A stretch of DNA of 64,000 nt from Herbaspirillum sp. meg3. Its GTDB lineage: Bacteria > Pseudomonadota > Gammaproteobacteria > Burkholderiales > Burkholderiaceae_D. The position numbers were made by a program, and so were the translations under genes. The stretch covers positions 868,001 through 932,000 of the forward strand of contig NZ_CP022736.1 in assembly GCF_002257565.1 (NCBI RefSeq), written 5' to 3'. Shown piece after piece: positions 1 through 8,424 of this stretch. The notes under the pieces were generated by a model. The model had not been told where the DNA came from, did not search any database, and saw only the letters and a list, made by a program, of their open reading frames with translations. Every line of letters starts with the position of its first letter. Positions within the stretch are counted from its first letter, which is position 1.

Positions 1-452
1 AGGAACTGATCGGCAATTCGGTTGAGAAAGTCGACGCAGGCACCGCACTGGTGGATGAAGCAGGCTCGACCATGGGCGAGATCCTGGAAAGCGTGAAGCG
101 CGTCACCGGCATCATGGGTGAAATCAGCTCGGCCAGCGATGAACAGACTCGCGGCATCGAACAGATCAATCAGGCGATCGCTCAGATGGATCAGGTTACA
201 CAGCAAAACGCTGCACTGGTCGAAGAAGCCGCCGCCGCCGCCGCATCGATGCAGCAACAAGCCGGCAACCTGGCTGACGTGGTCGCAGTCTTCAAGCTGG
301 ATGAGCAACATCAGCAAGCTGTCGAAACCAACGTGATCAATGCAGTCAGTCCGGCACGTATGAGCAAGACGTCGACAGCACAAGTGCATCGCCTGCCCAA
401 GGCGGTCAGCGCACCAGCTCTGGAAATGGAAGAGTTCAGCTATGCAGCCTGA
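1..452 (+). CDS. Methyl-accepting chemotaxis protein, C-terminal part (5' truncated)
   Basis: Only the last ~150 residues lie in the window; the frame is open from base 3, so the gene enters from the left. What remains is the distal arm of the cytoplasmic signalling coiled coil of a chemoreceptor, with the helix patterns VKRVTGIMGEISSASDEQ and QMDQVTQQNAALVEEAAAAA typical of the adaptation region. This part carries methylatable Glu/Gln residues and pairs with the arm that docks CheA/CheW. The protein ends in EEFSYAA and has no xWxxF CheR-docking pentapeptide, unlike the second receptor at 15226-16965. The sensory domain is outside the window, so the ligand cannot be guessed. A strong terminator follows at 573-607. 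Confidence 0.95.
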   Translation, partial: ELIGNSVEKVDAGTALVDEAGSTMGEILESVKRVTGIMGEISSASDEQTRGIEQINQAIAQMDQVTQQNAALVEEAAAAAASMQQQAGNLADVVAVFKLDEQHQQAVETNVINAVSPARMSKTSTAQVHRLPKAVSAPALEMEEFSYAA

Positions 453-572
453 TGAGATCCGATCAGAAATATCAACGAATTTGTTGTGGGGGTAGTGAGT
501 AGTGGGGTGAGGGGATGAGGTGCAGCATGCGCAAGCAAGGCCTCATCAGTTAATGCGAAAGCATTGACGTGC

Positions 573-607
573 AGGCGGTTCACAGCAATGTGAACCGCCT
601 TTTTTTA
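573..607 (+). terminator. Rho-independent terminator after the chemoreceptor
   Basis: Perfect 11-bp stem AGGCGGTTCAC / GTGAACCGCCT with a 6-nt loop (AGCAAT), followed directly by a run of T. It ends the chemoreceptor transcript before the convergent Lrp gene. Confidence 0.9.
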
Positions 608-635
608 CTTGACGATTGCCGGTGGCGGGTGCGAA

Positions 636-1112
636 CTATCGCGATAGAGAATCGCCGATGGGCAGCGCAGTTTTATATTTGACCTGTTTGAGTGCGAAGC
701 TGGAGCGAATGTTCTTGATGCCGGGGATTTTGGTTAGGTGATCGAGGATGAAATGTTCCAGCGCCTGCAAGTCGGCCACGACAATGCGCAGCAGATAATC
801 TTCGTCACCCGTCATCAGGTACACCTCCATGACTTCGTCGAAAGCGCTGACGGCCGTTTCAAAATTCGCCAGCGCAATCGATTCCTGTTTTTCCAGGCTG
901 ACTTTGACGAAGACGTTGACCTTCAAGCCCAGCAGGTGAGGATTGCCGAGCGCCACATAGCGCGAGATGATGCCCTCATTTTCGAGCCGCTTGACGCGCG
1001 CAAGCGTGGGTGACGGCGACAGGTTAATCTTGGAGGCGAGCTCAAGATTGCTCAAGGCGCTGTCTTCCTGCAGGATGCTCAGGATGCGCAAATCAATGGC
1101 GTCGAGTTCCAT
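636..1112 (-). CDS. Lrp/AsnC family transcriptional regulator
   Basis: 158 residues, the usual length of the family. The N-terminal winged helix-turn-helix spans about residues 5-55 (LDAIDLRILSILQ, then NLELASKINLSPSPTLARVK). It is followed by the RAM (ligand-binding and oligomerisation) domain, containing the EVMEVYLMTGDEDYLLRIVV stretch. Lrp-type proteins sense amino acids or keto acids and often control a divergent gene. Here the gene is transcribed away from the E1 dehydrogenase gene at 1246, with ~130 bp of AT-rich DNA between them, so local control of that gene is likely. The arrangement recalls mdeR-mdeB of Pseudomonas putida. The effector cannot be read from the sequence. Confidence 0.92.
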   Translation of the reverse strand: MELDAIDLRILSILQEDSALSNLELASKINLSPSPTLARVKRLENEGIISRYVALGNPHLLGLKVNVFVKVSLEKQESIALANFETAVSAFDEVMEVYLMTGDEDYLLRIVVADLQALEHFILDHLTKIPGIKNIRSSFALKQVKYKTALPIGDSLSR

Positions 1113-1245
1113 ATGTGAAATTTAAATCCGTTAATTTTTAATTGGCGGTATATCGTGCTGAATATTGTATGTTAAACCATCCATTTCAGTGACTCATTTT
1201 GCTTCATCCGGCGTACATTGGTCATATTGATCAAGGAGATAGAAC

Positions 1246-3948
1246 GTGGAAATGTCATCAGCAAGCGGATTCGCCAAAGACATCGATATCGACGCAGAAG
1301 AAACCCAGGAGTGGTTGCAGGCATTGCAAGGCGTATTGCAGGAAGTCGGCCCCGATCGTGCGCGCTTCTTGCTGTCGCGTTTGTCGGCGGCAGCTCAGCA
1401 ATGGGGCATCAACTGGCGCGACGCGCGCAACACGCCCTACATCAACACGATCCGGCCTGAGCAGGAACCGCCTTTCCCCGGCGGATCGGATGCGCAGGCG
1501 ATCGAAGAACATCTGGCCACCGTCATGCGCTGGAACGCGCTGGCGATGGTGGTGCGCGCCAATCGCGCTTACGGCGAGCTGGGCGGTCACATCGCCAGTT
1601 ACGCGTCGGCGGCGGATCTGTTCGAAGTCGGCTTCAACCATTTCTTCCGGGCGCGTGATGCGCAGTTTGCGGGCGATCTGGTGTACTTCCAGCCGCATTC
1701 CGCACCGGGTATTTATGCACGCGCTTTCCTCGAAGGTGCGTTGACTGAGGACGACCTCAGTTTTTATCGCCGTGAAATCGAAGCCAAGAAACACGGCAAG
1801 CAAGGTCTGTCGTCCTACCCTCATCCATGGCTGATGCCGAACTTCTGGCAATTCCCGACCGGTTCGATGGGGATCGGTCCGATCAATGCGATTTATCAGG
1901 CGCGCTTTCTGCGCTATATGGAACACCGCGGCCTGCTGCAGGATCAGGGACGCAAGGTGTGGGGCGTGTTCGGCGACGGCGAGATGGACGAACCGGAATC
2001 GCTGGCAGCATTAAGCCTGGCCTCGCGGGAGAAACTCGATAACCTGATTTTTGTCGTCAACTGTAATCTGCAGCGCCTCGACGGACCGGTGCGCGGCAAC
2101 GGCCATATTGTCGACGAGCTGGAAACACTGTTCGCCGGCGCCGGCTGGAATGTCATCAAGTTGCTGTGGGGATCGGACTGGGACGGTCTGTTTGCACGCG
2201 ACAAGGACGGCGAGCTGATCGATGCGCTTAATCGCACCGTCGACGGGCAGTTGCAAACTTTTGCCGCCAACGATGGCGCATTCAACCGCGAGCATTTCTT
2301 TGGCCAGACCGCCGGTACGCGCAAGATCGCTGAGACGCTGACCGATGAGGAAATCAATCGCCTGCGTCGCGGCGGTCACGACATGAAGAAGATTCACTCG
2401 GCTTATCACGCGGCGGCCAACCATCGCGGCCAGCCGACGGTGATTCTGGCGCAGACCAAGAAGGGCTACGGTATGGGCGCGGCGGGTGAAGGCAAGATGA
2501 CCACGCACCAGCAAAAGAAGCTGGACGAAGAGGTCTTGATCGCTTTCCGCAATCGCTTCAAACTGCCGATCAGCGACGAGCAGTGCAAAAACCTGGCGTT
2601 CTACAAACCGACCGCCGACAGCGCCGAAATGAAGCACCTGCTCGGCCGTCGCGCCGCGCTCGGCGGTCATATGCCGCGTCGCGTCGCCGGCGATGCCACA
2701 CGCACTGTTCCTGCAATTGAAACGCATGCCAAGTTTGCGCTGGATGCCGAAGGCAAGGAAATGTCGAGCACCATGGCGCTGGTGCGCATGCTCAGCAGCA
2801 TGCTCAAGGATGCGGACTTCGGCAAATATGTGGTGCCGATAGTAGCCGACGAGGCGCGCACTTTCGGCATGGCGAATTTGTTCCGCCAGGTCGGCATTTA
2901 TTCGTCGCAAGGCCAATTGTATGAACCGGAAGACATCGGTTCGATCTTGTCCTATCGTGAGGCCAAGGACGGGCAGATTCTGGAAGAAGGCATTACCGAA
3001 GCCGGCGCAATTTCATCGTGGACCGCAGCGGCGACCAGCTATTCGGTGCATGGTTTGCCGATGCTGCCGTTTTATATCTACTACTCGATGTTCGGCTTCC
3101 AGCGTATCGGTGATCTGATCTGGGCGGCTGCTGATCAACGTGCACGCGGCTTCCTGATTGGCGCCACATCCGGCCGTACGACGCTGGGCGGCGAAGGCTT
3201 GCAGCATCAGGACGGCAGCAGCCACGTGACCGCTGCAGGCATTCCGAACTGCGTGTCTTACGACCCGGCGTATGCTTATGAAATGGCGGTGATCGTTGAC
3301 GAAGGCATGCGTCGCATGCTGGAACGCAACGAGGACGTGTTCTATTACGTTACCGTCACCAACGAAAACGAAGCACAGCCGAGCATGCCGCAAGACGTTG
3401 GCATCAAAGGCGGCATCAGGGACGGAATCCTGCGCGGCATGTATTGCCTCGATGCGAAAGCCGATGCCCAAGTGCGCTTGCTGGCGGCAGGCCCGATGCT
3501 GAAGGAAGCATTGTCGGCGGCGCGCATGTTGCAGGATCAATTTGGTGTCATCGCAGAGGTCTGGAGCGTTACCAGCTTCACCGAGCTGGCGCGTGACGGT
3601 ATCGCCGTCGAGCGTCAGAACCGCCTGACGCCATCGGCACGCACGCAGCCCTATGTAACGCAACAGCTGCAAGCCGGCAAGGCGCCTGTCATTGCCGTCA
3701 GCGATTACGTACGCACCTTGTCGGAGAGTATTCGTGCATATGTGCCTGCACGTTATGTCACGCTGGGGACTGACGGTTTTGGCCGTAGCGATACGCGCGC
3801 CAATCTGCGCGATTTCTTTGAAGTTGATGCGCGCTGGATCGCCTATACGGCATTGACCGAAGTGTTCAGCGAGGATGCCGTGAAATTGCAAGCCGCTGCA
3901 GAAAAACTGGGTGTCGACCTGACCAAGCCGCTGTCGACATCGGTCTGA
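1246..3948 (+). CDS. Stand-alone pyruvate dehydrogenase-type E1 (AceE-like; possibly an alpha-ketobutyrate dehydrogenase E1 of MdeB type)
   Basis: About 900 residues, close to E. coli AceE (~887), and homodimeric-E1-like throughout. The thiamine-diphosphate motif GDGEMDEPES lies at residues 243-252, and the transketolase-type domains follow. E1 decarboxylates a 2-oxo acid and acylates the lipoyl group of an E2. The GTG at 1246 is chosen because AAGGAG sits 7 nt upstream; the in-frame ATG at 1252 is too far from it. No aceF (E2) or lpd (E3) follows, unlike the normal aceEF operon: the next gene is an SDR after a terminator. Together with the divergent Lrp gene this suggests an accessory E1, for instance for alpha-ketobutyrate from methionine or threonine catabolism, which would have to borrow E2/E3. 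A plain aceE paralogue is the alternative. Confidence 0.93.
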   Translation: MEMSSASGFAKDIDIDAEETQEWLQALQGVLQEVGPDRARFLLSRLSAAAQQWGINWRDARNTPYINTIRPEQEPPFPGGSDAQAIEEHLATVMRWNALAMVVRANRAYGELGGHIASYASAADLFEVGFNHFFRARDAQFAGDLVYFQPHSAPGIYARAFLEGALTEDDLSFYRREIEAKKHGKQGLSSYPHPWLMPNFWQFPTGSMGIGPINAIYQARFLRYMEHRGLLQDQGRKVWGVFGDGEMDEPESLAALSLASREKLDNLIFVVNCNLQRLDGPVRGNGHIVDELETLFAGAGWNVIKLLWGSDWDGLFARDKDGELIDALNRTVDGQLQTFAANDGAFNREHFFGQTAGTRKIAETLTDEEINRLRRGGHDMKKIHSAYHAAANHRGQPTVILAQTKKGYGMGAAGEGKMTTHQQKKLDEEVLIAFRNRFKLPISDEQCKNLAFYKPTADSAEMKHLLGRRAALGGHMPRRVAGDATRTVPAIETHAKFALDAEGKEMSSTMALVRMLSSMLKDADFGKYVVPIVADEARTFGMANLFRQVGIYSSQGQLYEPEDIGSILSYREAKDGQILEEGITEAGAISSWTAAATSYSVHGLPMLPFYIYYSMFGFQRIGDLIWAAADQRARGFLIGATSGRTTLGGEGLQHQDGSSHVTAAGIPNCVSYDPAYAYEMAVIVDEGMRRMLERNEDVFYYVTVTNENEAQPSMPQDVGIKGGIRDGILRGMYCLDAKADAQVRLLAAGPMLKEALSAARMLQDQFGVIAEVWSVTSFTELARDGIAVERQNRLTPSARTQPYVTQQLQAGKAPVIAVSDYVRTLSESIRAYVPARYVTLGTDGFGRSDTRANLRDFFEVDARWIAYTALTEVFSEDAVKLQAAAEKLGVDLTKPLSTSV

Positions 3949-4002
3949 TGTAAAGAATCCACTGTTGAGGTCGCCGCCGGACACTGATTGTGCGGCGATA
4001 AC

Positions 4003-4045
4003 AAAACGCCATCTCCCGTCACAAGCGGGGATGGCGTTTTTGTTT
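4003..4045 (+). terminator. Rho-independent terminator after the E1 gene
   Basis: Long stem AAAACGCCATC / GATGGCGTTTT, extended by CCC/GGG, followed by TTTTTG repeats. The rest of the 324-bp gap up to 4272 must hold the promoter of the SDR; no further element is recognised there. Confidence 0.85.
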
Positions 4046-4272
4046 GTTTTGTTTTTGTTTTTGTTTGATGCAAGGGGTGCTCTATAGCGAAGATGGGAAA
4101 GAATCCGCTTGCTTGAAAATATCTCATCCGCAGCCGACATCTCAACTGCTATATTGATGGTCCGCAAAGTGCATGCGTTTCGTCTGCACTTTGCATCTGC
4201 ACAATCATAAGAATTGAGATACAGGGCGTTCAGCCCGAACGCATCAAGTTACTAAATAAAGGAGCGACACAG

Positions 4273-5031
4273 ATGGCAGCACCGAAAAGAATCGCCTTGG
4301 TTACCGGCGCAGGTTCCGGTATCGGCAAACAGATCTCGCTGGCGCTGTTGCGCGAAGGCTATGCCGTTGTATTGGCCGGACGTCGTGCAGAGGCTTTGCG
4401 AGAGACCGTGGAGGCTGCGGGCGAATTTGGCGGCAATGCGCTGGTTGTCTCCGCCGATGTGAGCGACCCTGCCTCGGTGAAGAATCTGTTCGCGAAGACG
4501 AAGGAAAAATTCGGACGCCTCGATCTGCTGTTCAACAACGCTGGTATTTTTGCACCGCCGATGTCGATTGAAGAACTGAGCTATGAGCAGTGGAAATCTG
4601 CCGTGGATATCAATCTGACAGGTGTGTTCCTGTGCACGCAGGAAGCGTTCAGGATCATGAAGGATCAATCGCCGCGCGGCGGTCGCATCATCAACAACGG
4701 CTCGATCTCGGCGCACGCGCCGCGGCCGTTTTCAGCGTCCTACACGGCGACCAAGCATGCTATTACCGGGCTGACCAAGTCGACATCGCTCGACGGCCGT
4801 CGCTACGACATCGCCTGCGGCCAGATTGATATCGGTAACGCATCGACGGACATGACCGAACTGATGAAGAAGGGTACCTTGCAAGCCGACGGTTCTACGC
4901 AGGTTGAGCCAACGATGGACGCAGGCCACGTCGCAAAAGCGATTCTTTACATGGATAGCTTGCCGCTGGACGCCAATGTGCAGTTCATGACGGTGATGGC
5001 GACCAAGATGCCGTTTATCGGTCGTGGCTGA
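4273..5031 (+). CDS. SDR family oxidoreductase
   Basis: 252 residues with the classical short-chain dehydrogenase plan. The cofactor motif TGAGSGIG is at residues 11-18, FNNAG at 88-91, a Ser in the NNGSIS strand near 144, and the catalytic Tyr157/Lys161 pair in YTATK. AGRR after the second strand suggests NADP(H) preference. The ATG at 4273 is preceded by AAAGGAG. It is a single-gene unit between two terminators, so neighbours give no clue to the substrate. The GQIDIGNASTDMTE segment, which replaces the usual PG motif, is typical of a subgroup whose substrates are unknown to me. Confidence 0.9.
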   Translation: MAAPKRIALVTGAGSGIGKQISLALLREGYAVVLAGRRAEALRETVEAAGEFGGNALVVSADVSDPASVKNLFAKTKEKFGRLDLLFNNAGIFAPPMSIEELSYEQWKSAVDINLTGVFLCTQEAFRIMKDQSPRGGRIINNGSISAHAPRPFSASYTATKHAITGLTKSTSLDGRRYDIACGQIDIGNASTDMTELMKKGTLQADGSTQVEPTMDAGHVAKAILYMDSLPLDANVQFMTVMATKMPFIGRG

Positions 5032-5079
5032 AGAGGACTGCTAACGATTAATTCGATCAGCATCAAAAAGCGGAAAACA

Positions 5080-5111
5080 AAAAAGCGCTGCCGGAAACGG
5101 GAGCGCTTTTT
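5080..5111. terminator. Bidirectional terminator between convergent SDR and ubiX
   Basis: Stem AAAAAGCGCT / AGCGCTTTTT with a ~12-nt loop. It gives a T run on both strands and lies between two genes that end towards each other. Confidence 0.85.
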
Positions 5112-5724
5112 ACGTTTGGGGATTCTTAAGTCCGTTCCAGCGTGGCGTCAGCGCATGTGGAATGGCGAACAGGTCCAGCACGCGGCCCAGCGTGTGATCA
5201 ATCATTTCATCGATGGATTGCGGACGGTGATAAAAACCGGGCAGGGGCGGGAAAACGATGCCGCCCATTTCAGTGACGCTGGTCATGTTGCGCAGATGCG
5301 CGAGGTTGAACGGCGTCTCACGCACCATCAGCACGAGGCGGCGGCGCTCCTTCAGCACGACATCGGCGGCACGGCTGATGAGGTTGTCGGACAGGCCGTT
5401 GGCAACGGCTGCCAGCGTTTTCATGGAGCAGGGCGCGACGATCATCCCGGTAGAGGTGAACGAGCCGCTGGCGATCGATGCGCCGACGTCGCGCACCGGA
5501 TGCACGACATCTGCCAGCGCTTCGACATCCTTGCGGCTCATGTCGAGTTCCTGGTGCAGATTGAGTACACCGGCCTCTGACACCAGCAGATGGGTTTCGA
5601 TCTCCGTGTCGCGCAGCACATGCAGCAGGCGCACACCGTAGGCAACGCCGGTGGCGCCGGTGATGGCGACGATCAGACGTTGAGGTTCCGATGCCTTGGG
5701 TGCGGCTGTCGTCGCGGCAGACAG
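5110..5724 (-). CDS. ubiX: UbiX-type flavin prenyltransferase (probable CTG start)
   Basis: UbiX makes prenylated FMN, the cofactor of the UbiD decarboxylase in ubiquinone synthesis. The body is typical, with SGSFTSTGMIVAPCSMKTLA and RETPFNLAHLRNM. The first standard start in frame is the GTG at 5634, but that would remove the FMN-binding GATGAVYG segment, which is encoded just upstream in the same open frame. From 5775 down to 5634 there is no ATG, GTG or TTG in this frame. The best start is the CTG at 5724: AAGGG lies 8 nt upstream, overlapping the end of grxD, and the product is 204 residues with GATGAVYG at 23-30. The family assignment is firm; the start codon is inferred. The gene follows grxD with a few bases between. 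Confidence 0.9.
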   Translation of the reverse strand: MSAATTAAPKASEPQRLIVAITGATGVAYGVRLLHVLRDTEIETHLLVSEAGVLNLHQELDMSRKDVEALADVVHPVRDVGASIASGSFTSTGMIVAPCSMKTLAAVANGLSDNLISRAADVVLKERRRLVLMVRETPFNLAHLRNMTSVTEMGGIVFPPLPGFYHRPQSIDEMIDHTLGRVLDLFAIPHALTPRWNGLKNPQT

Positions 5725-5728
5725 AGGA

Positions 5729-6040
5729 TTAGCCCTTGAACAGGGTTTGCAGTTCGCCGGCTTCGTACATTTCGTTCATGATGTCGGAGCCGCCGACGAA
5801 TTCGCCGTTGACATACAGTTGCGGGATAGTCGGCCAGTTCGAATATTCCTTGATGCCCTGGCGAACGTCCGGGCTTTCCAGTACGTTGACGGTGACGATG
5901 TTTTCAGCGCCGCTGGCCTTGAGCAGTTGGATCGCTTTGCCTGAGAAGCCGCATTGCGGAAATTGCGCTGTGCCCTTCATGAACAGGACGACAGGGTTTT
6001 GGGTAACGGTTTCTTTGATCCAGGATTGCACTTCGCTCAT
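5729..6040 (-). CDS. grxD: Monothiol glutaredoxin, Grx4 type
   Basis: 103 residues with the monothiol active site CGFS at 30-33 and the glutathione-binding WPTIPQLYVNGEFVGGSD stretch. Grx4-type proteins carry a glutathione-ligated [2Fe-2S] cluster and hand it on in Fe-S assembly. The stop codon lies within the ribosome-binding region proposed for ubiX, so the two are probably co-transcribed. The start ATG at 6040 is preceded by a short AAGGTG-like sequence. Confidence 0.95.
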   Translation of the reverse strand: MSEVQSWIKETVTQNPVVLFMKGTAQFPQCGFSGKAIQLLKASGAENIVTVNVLESPDVRQGIKEYSNWPTIPQLYVNGEFVGGSDIMNEMYEAGELQTLFKG

Positions 6041-6266
6041 GACTACACCTTCAAAAAGTTCTCAATGACGACATTATATGAAAAAGCGAGCCTTCGCGTT
6101 GAGGTCTGCTGATTCTGCGGATACGGTGTTGCGAAATGGAAAACTGTCTTTCAGGCAACTTCAGCGAAAAGACGAAAACAGGTAAATTATTTGTCATTGC
6201 CTTACCGGCAAGCAAAGGCGGGTGGGGACAGAAAGCCGGGGAAAGACGTAAATAGTATAAAAACAA

Positions 6267-6296
6267 GAAAGGGCGCTGACGCGCCCTTTTTCTTTT
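6267..6296. terminator. Terminator downstream of hpf
   Basis: Stem AAAGGGCGC / GCGCCCTTT with a 4-nt loop (TGAC) and T-rich flanks on both strands. It lies 3' of hpf on the minus strand. The 285-bp gap between grxD and hpf otherwise holds the grxD promoter; nothing else is recognised. Confidence 0.8.
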
Positions 6297-6325
6297 GCCG
6301 GTCCAATCCGCCGGCTAGTTGGATA

Positions 6326-6679
6326 TCACGAGGCAGCTGCTGGCGTTGGTTCTTCCGGCAGGCGTTTTGCCATCGAGTGATGGTTTTGTACCCGGTCCTT
6401 ATGCTTGATGACCTGGCGGTCCAGCTTGTCGATCAGCATGTCAATAGCGGCATACAGGTCATGTGCAATGCTTTCGGCATGCAAGTCCTTACCCTTAATG
6501 TGAACGTTGATTTCTGCTTTCTGGCGTTTTTCTTTTTCTGTCAGCTTGTCGACGCTGAGGATCACACTGATGTCGATGACGTGATCGAAATGGCGCTTAA
6601 TACGCGTCAGTTTGCTTTGCACGTATTCGCGGATTGCAGGGGTCAAATCGAGGTGATGGCCACTAATGGTCAGATTCAT
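6326..6679 (-). CDS. hpf: Ribosome hibernation promoting factor (short HPF)
   Basis: 117 residues, the short form of the HPF/YfiA (S30AE) family, with the beta-alpha-beta-beta-beta-alpha pattern (MNLTISGHHLDLTPAIREYV, then KAEINVHIKGKDLHAES). It binds the 30S subunit at the decoding site and promotes inactive 100S dimers in stationary phase. It lies downstream of rpoN in the usual order. The 246-bp gap between rpoN and hpf contains a small perfect inverted repeat (ATGTAC-CCAA-GTACAT, 6778-6793), so hpf may have its own promoter. ptsN and hprK, which follow hpf in many beta- and gammaproteobacteria, are not present: a terminator and grxD come next. Confidence 0.95.
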   Translation of the reverse strand: MNLTISGHHLDLTPAIREYVQSKLTRIKRHFDHVIDISVILSVDKLTEKEKRQKAEINVHIKGKDLHAESIAHDLYAAIDMLIDKLDRQVIKHKDRVQNHHSMAKRLPEEPTPAAAS

Positions 6680-6925
6680 ACAGCACTCCTATCGTGAGGT
6701 TGCTGGAGGTTCCTGGAACCTGGTTAATGTCTTGCTGCGAAGCCATGATCCGGCATCGTCCGGTGCTCGAAATTCTGATGTACCCAAGTACATTCCGGTT
6801 TCTACGCTCCGGGCGCCACCAGCTGATGGCTTCTCGCGACAGACCTTAAACAGGTTTTGCGCATTGTCCGGTTGTTTGTGGAGCATTACGCTAGAACACA
6901 GCAACAGGTGCTACTACAGAAAAAC

Positions 6926-8407
6926 TTACAGAGATTTGCGGAGATTAACTGGCGGTATCTTGAGCACTTCGCGGTATTTGGCGACGGTACGTCGCGCTAC
7001 CACCATGCCCTGTTCCGCCAACATGTCTGCAATCTTGCTATCAGAGAGTGGGTTCTTAGGGTCTTCTGCTCCTATCAGTTGTTTGATGAGAGCCCGTATC
7101 GCGGTGGAGGATGCTTCACCTCCTGCTTCCGTTGCGACGTGGCTGCCAAAGAAGTATTTCAACTCAAACATGCCATGCGGGGTCAGCATGTACTTCTGAG
7201 TCGTTACACGAGAAATAGTGCTCTCGTGTAGACCCAGTGTATCAGCTATTTCACGCAACACAAGGGGTCTCATGGCAACTGCGCCATGAGAAAAAAAGTT
7301 GCGTTGCCGTTCAACAATTGCCTGAGCGACACGCAAAATTGTGTCGAAGCGTTGTCGCATATTTTTGATAAGCCACTTGGCTTCCTGCAACTGCGAGCCC
7401 AGCGAACCGTCGCCCTTGGTTTGCTTCATTGCATTGGCGTACATTGCATTGACGCGCAGCCGCGGCATAACGTCGTGATTGAGCAAAACCTGCCAGCCAT
7501 CTTTGGTCGCTTTGACAATGACGTCGGGGACAACATAGTCGGAAGTCTCCGACGCGAAGGCGGAGCCGGGATGCGGGTTGCACTGACGGATGACGGCTTG
7601 CGCTTCTCGCAAGTCTTCATCGTCGCAACCGAGTGCTTTCTTGATTTTATTGAAATCTCTTTGGGCAAACAGAGGCAGGCATTCTTCCACAATCGTCAGC
7701 GCCAGGCGGCGTGTGACAAAGGCAACTTTGGGCAGGCGCTTGATTTGCAATGCGAGACATTCCGATGCGCTGCGCGCACCGATGCCGGCGGGGTCAAAAC
7801 TTTGCAGCAGCTTCAGCGCAATAGAAAGCTCTTCCAGTTCGACTTCAAGTTCTTCCGGCAGGCGCGCGAGAATATCCTCCAGCGGCTCTTCCAGATAGCC
7901 GTGATCGTCCAGCGCATCGATGATCAGTTCCACCAGCGCGCGGTCGCGCAGCATGCGCACTGTCAGGCGTGCCTGCTCCGCGAGATGTTCGCGCAGCGTG
8001 ACGGTATGTGCTTCCAGTTGGGGGCGCGCATCTTCATCGTCCGGTGTTTTTCCGGTGCGGGCAACGTCGTCGAAACTCCATTCGGCGTCGCCGCTGACAT
8101 TGTTGTCGTCGCCACCGAGACTGTCGGCGTGTTCAGTCGCCTCTGCTTCGGTCGGTGCGCTGCTGACGACGTTCTCGGCCGGATTGGCCTGCTCGGCGGG
8201 CGTCGAACTGATGGCGCCATCGGCCAGCAGACGCACCGAATTGTCGAGTGCGTCGTCGAGGCGTTCCAGCAATGGATTGTCGGAGAGGATCTGTTCCAGT
8301 TCCTGATGCAATTCCAGTGTCGACAATTGCAGCAGACGGATTGACTGCTGCAACTGCGGCGTCAATGCCAGATGCTGGGATGTGCGTAACTGGAGAGATT
8401 GTTTCAT
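6926..8407 (-). CDS. rpoN: RNA polymerase sigma-54 factor
   Basis: 493 residues. Region I at the N-terminus is Gln/Leu-rich (LALTPQLQQSIRLLQLS) and contacts activators and the -12 element. Region II is acidic (about residues 55-130, many D/E). The core-binding domain follows, then the DNA-binding HTH (ALRETADTLG-like segment LREIADTLGLHESTISRV). The exact RpoN box ARRTVAKYRE is at residues 471-480. It directs transcription from -24/-12 promoters for nitrogen, motility and carbon genes. It follows lptB by 17 nt in the conserved lpt-rpoN arrangement. Confidence 0.98.
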   Translation of the reverse strand: MKQSLQLRTSQHLALTPQLQQSIRLLQLSTLELHQELEQILSDNPLLERLDDALDNSVRLLADGAISSTPAEQANPAENVVSSAPTEAEATEHADSLGGDDNNVSGDAEWSFDDVARTGKTPDDEDARPQLEAHTVTLREHLAEQARLTVRMLRDRALVELIIDALDDHGYLEEPLEDILARLPEELEVELEELSIALKLLQSFDPAGIGARSASECLALQIKRLPKVAFVTRRLALTIVEECLPLFAQRDFNKIKKALGCDDEDLREAQAVIRQCNPHPGSAFASETSDYVVPDVIVKATKDGWQVLLNHDVMPRLRVNAMYANAMKQTKGDGSLGSQLQEAKWLIKNMRQRFDTILRVAQAIVERQRNFFSHGAVAMRPLVLREIADTLGLHESTISRVTTQKYMLTPHGMFELKYFFGSHVATEAGGEASSTAIRALIKQLIGAEDPKNPLSDSKIADMLAEQGMVVARRTVAKYREVLKIPPVNLRKSL

Positions 8408-8424
8408 TCAGGTGGCCTGGGGCA

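Noticed and set aside
6680..6925. A -24/-12 sigma-54 promoter in the rpoN-hpf gap
   Set aside because: The closest match has the wrong spacing (GCAC and TTGC too close together).
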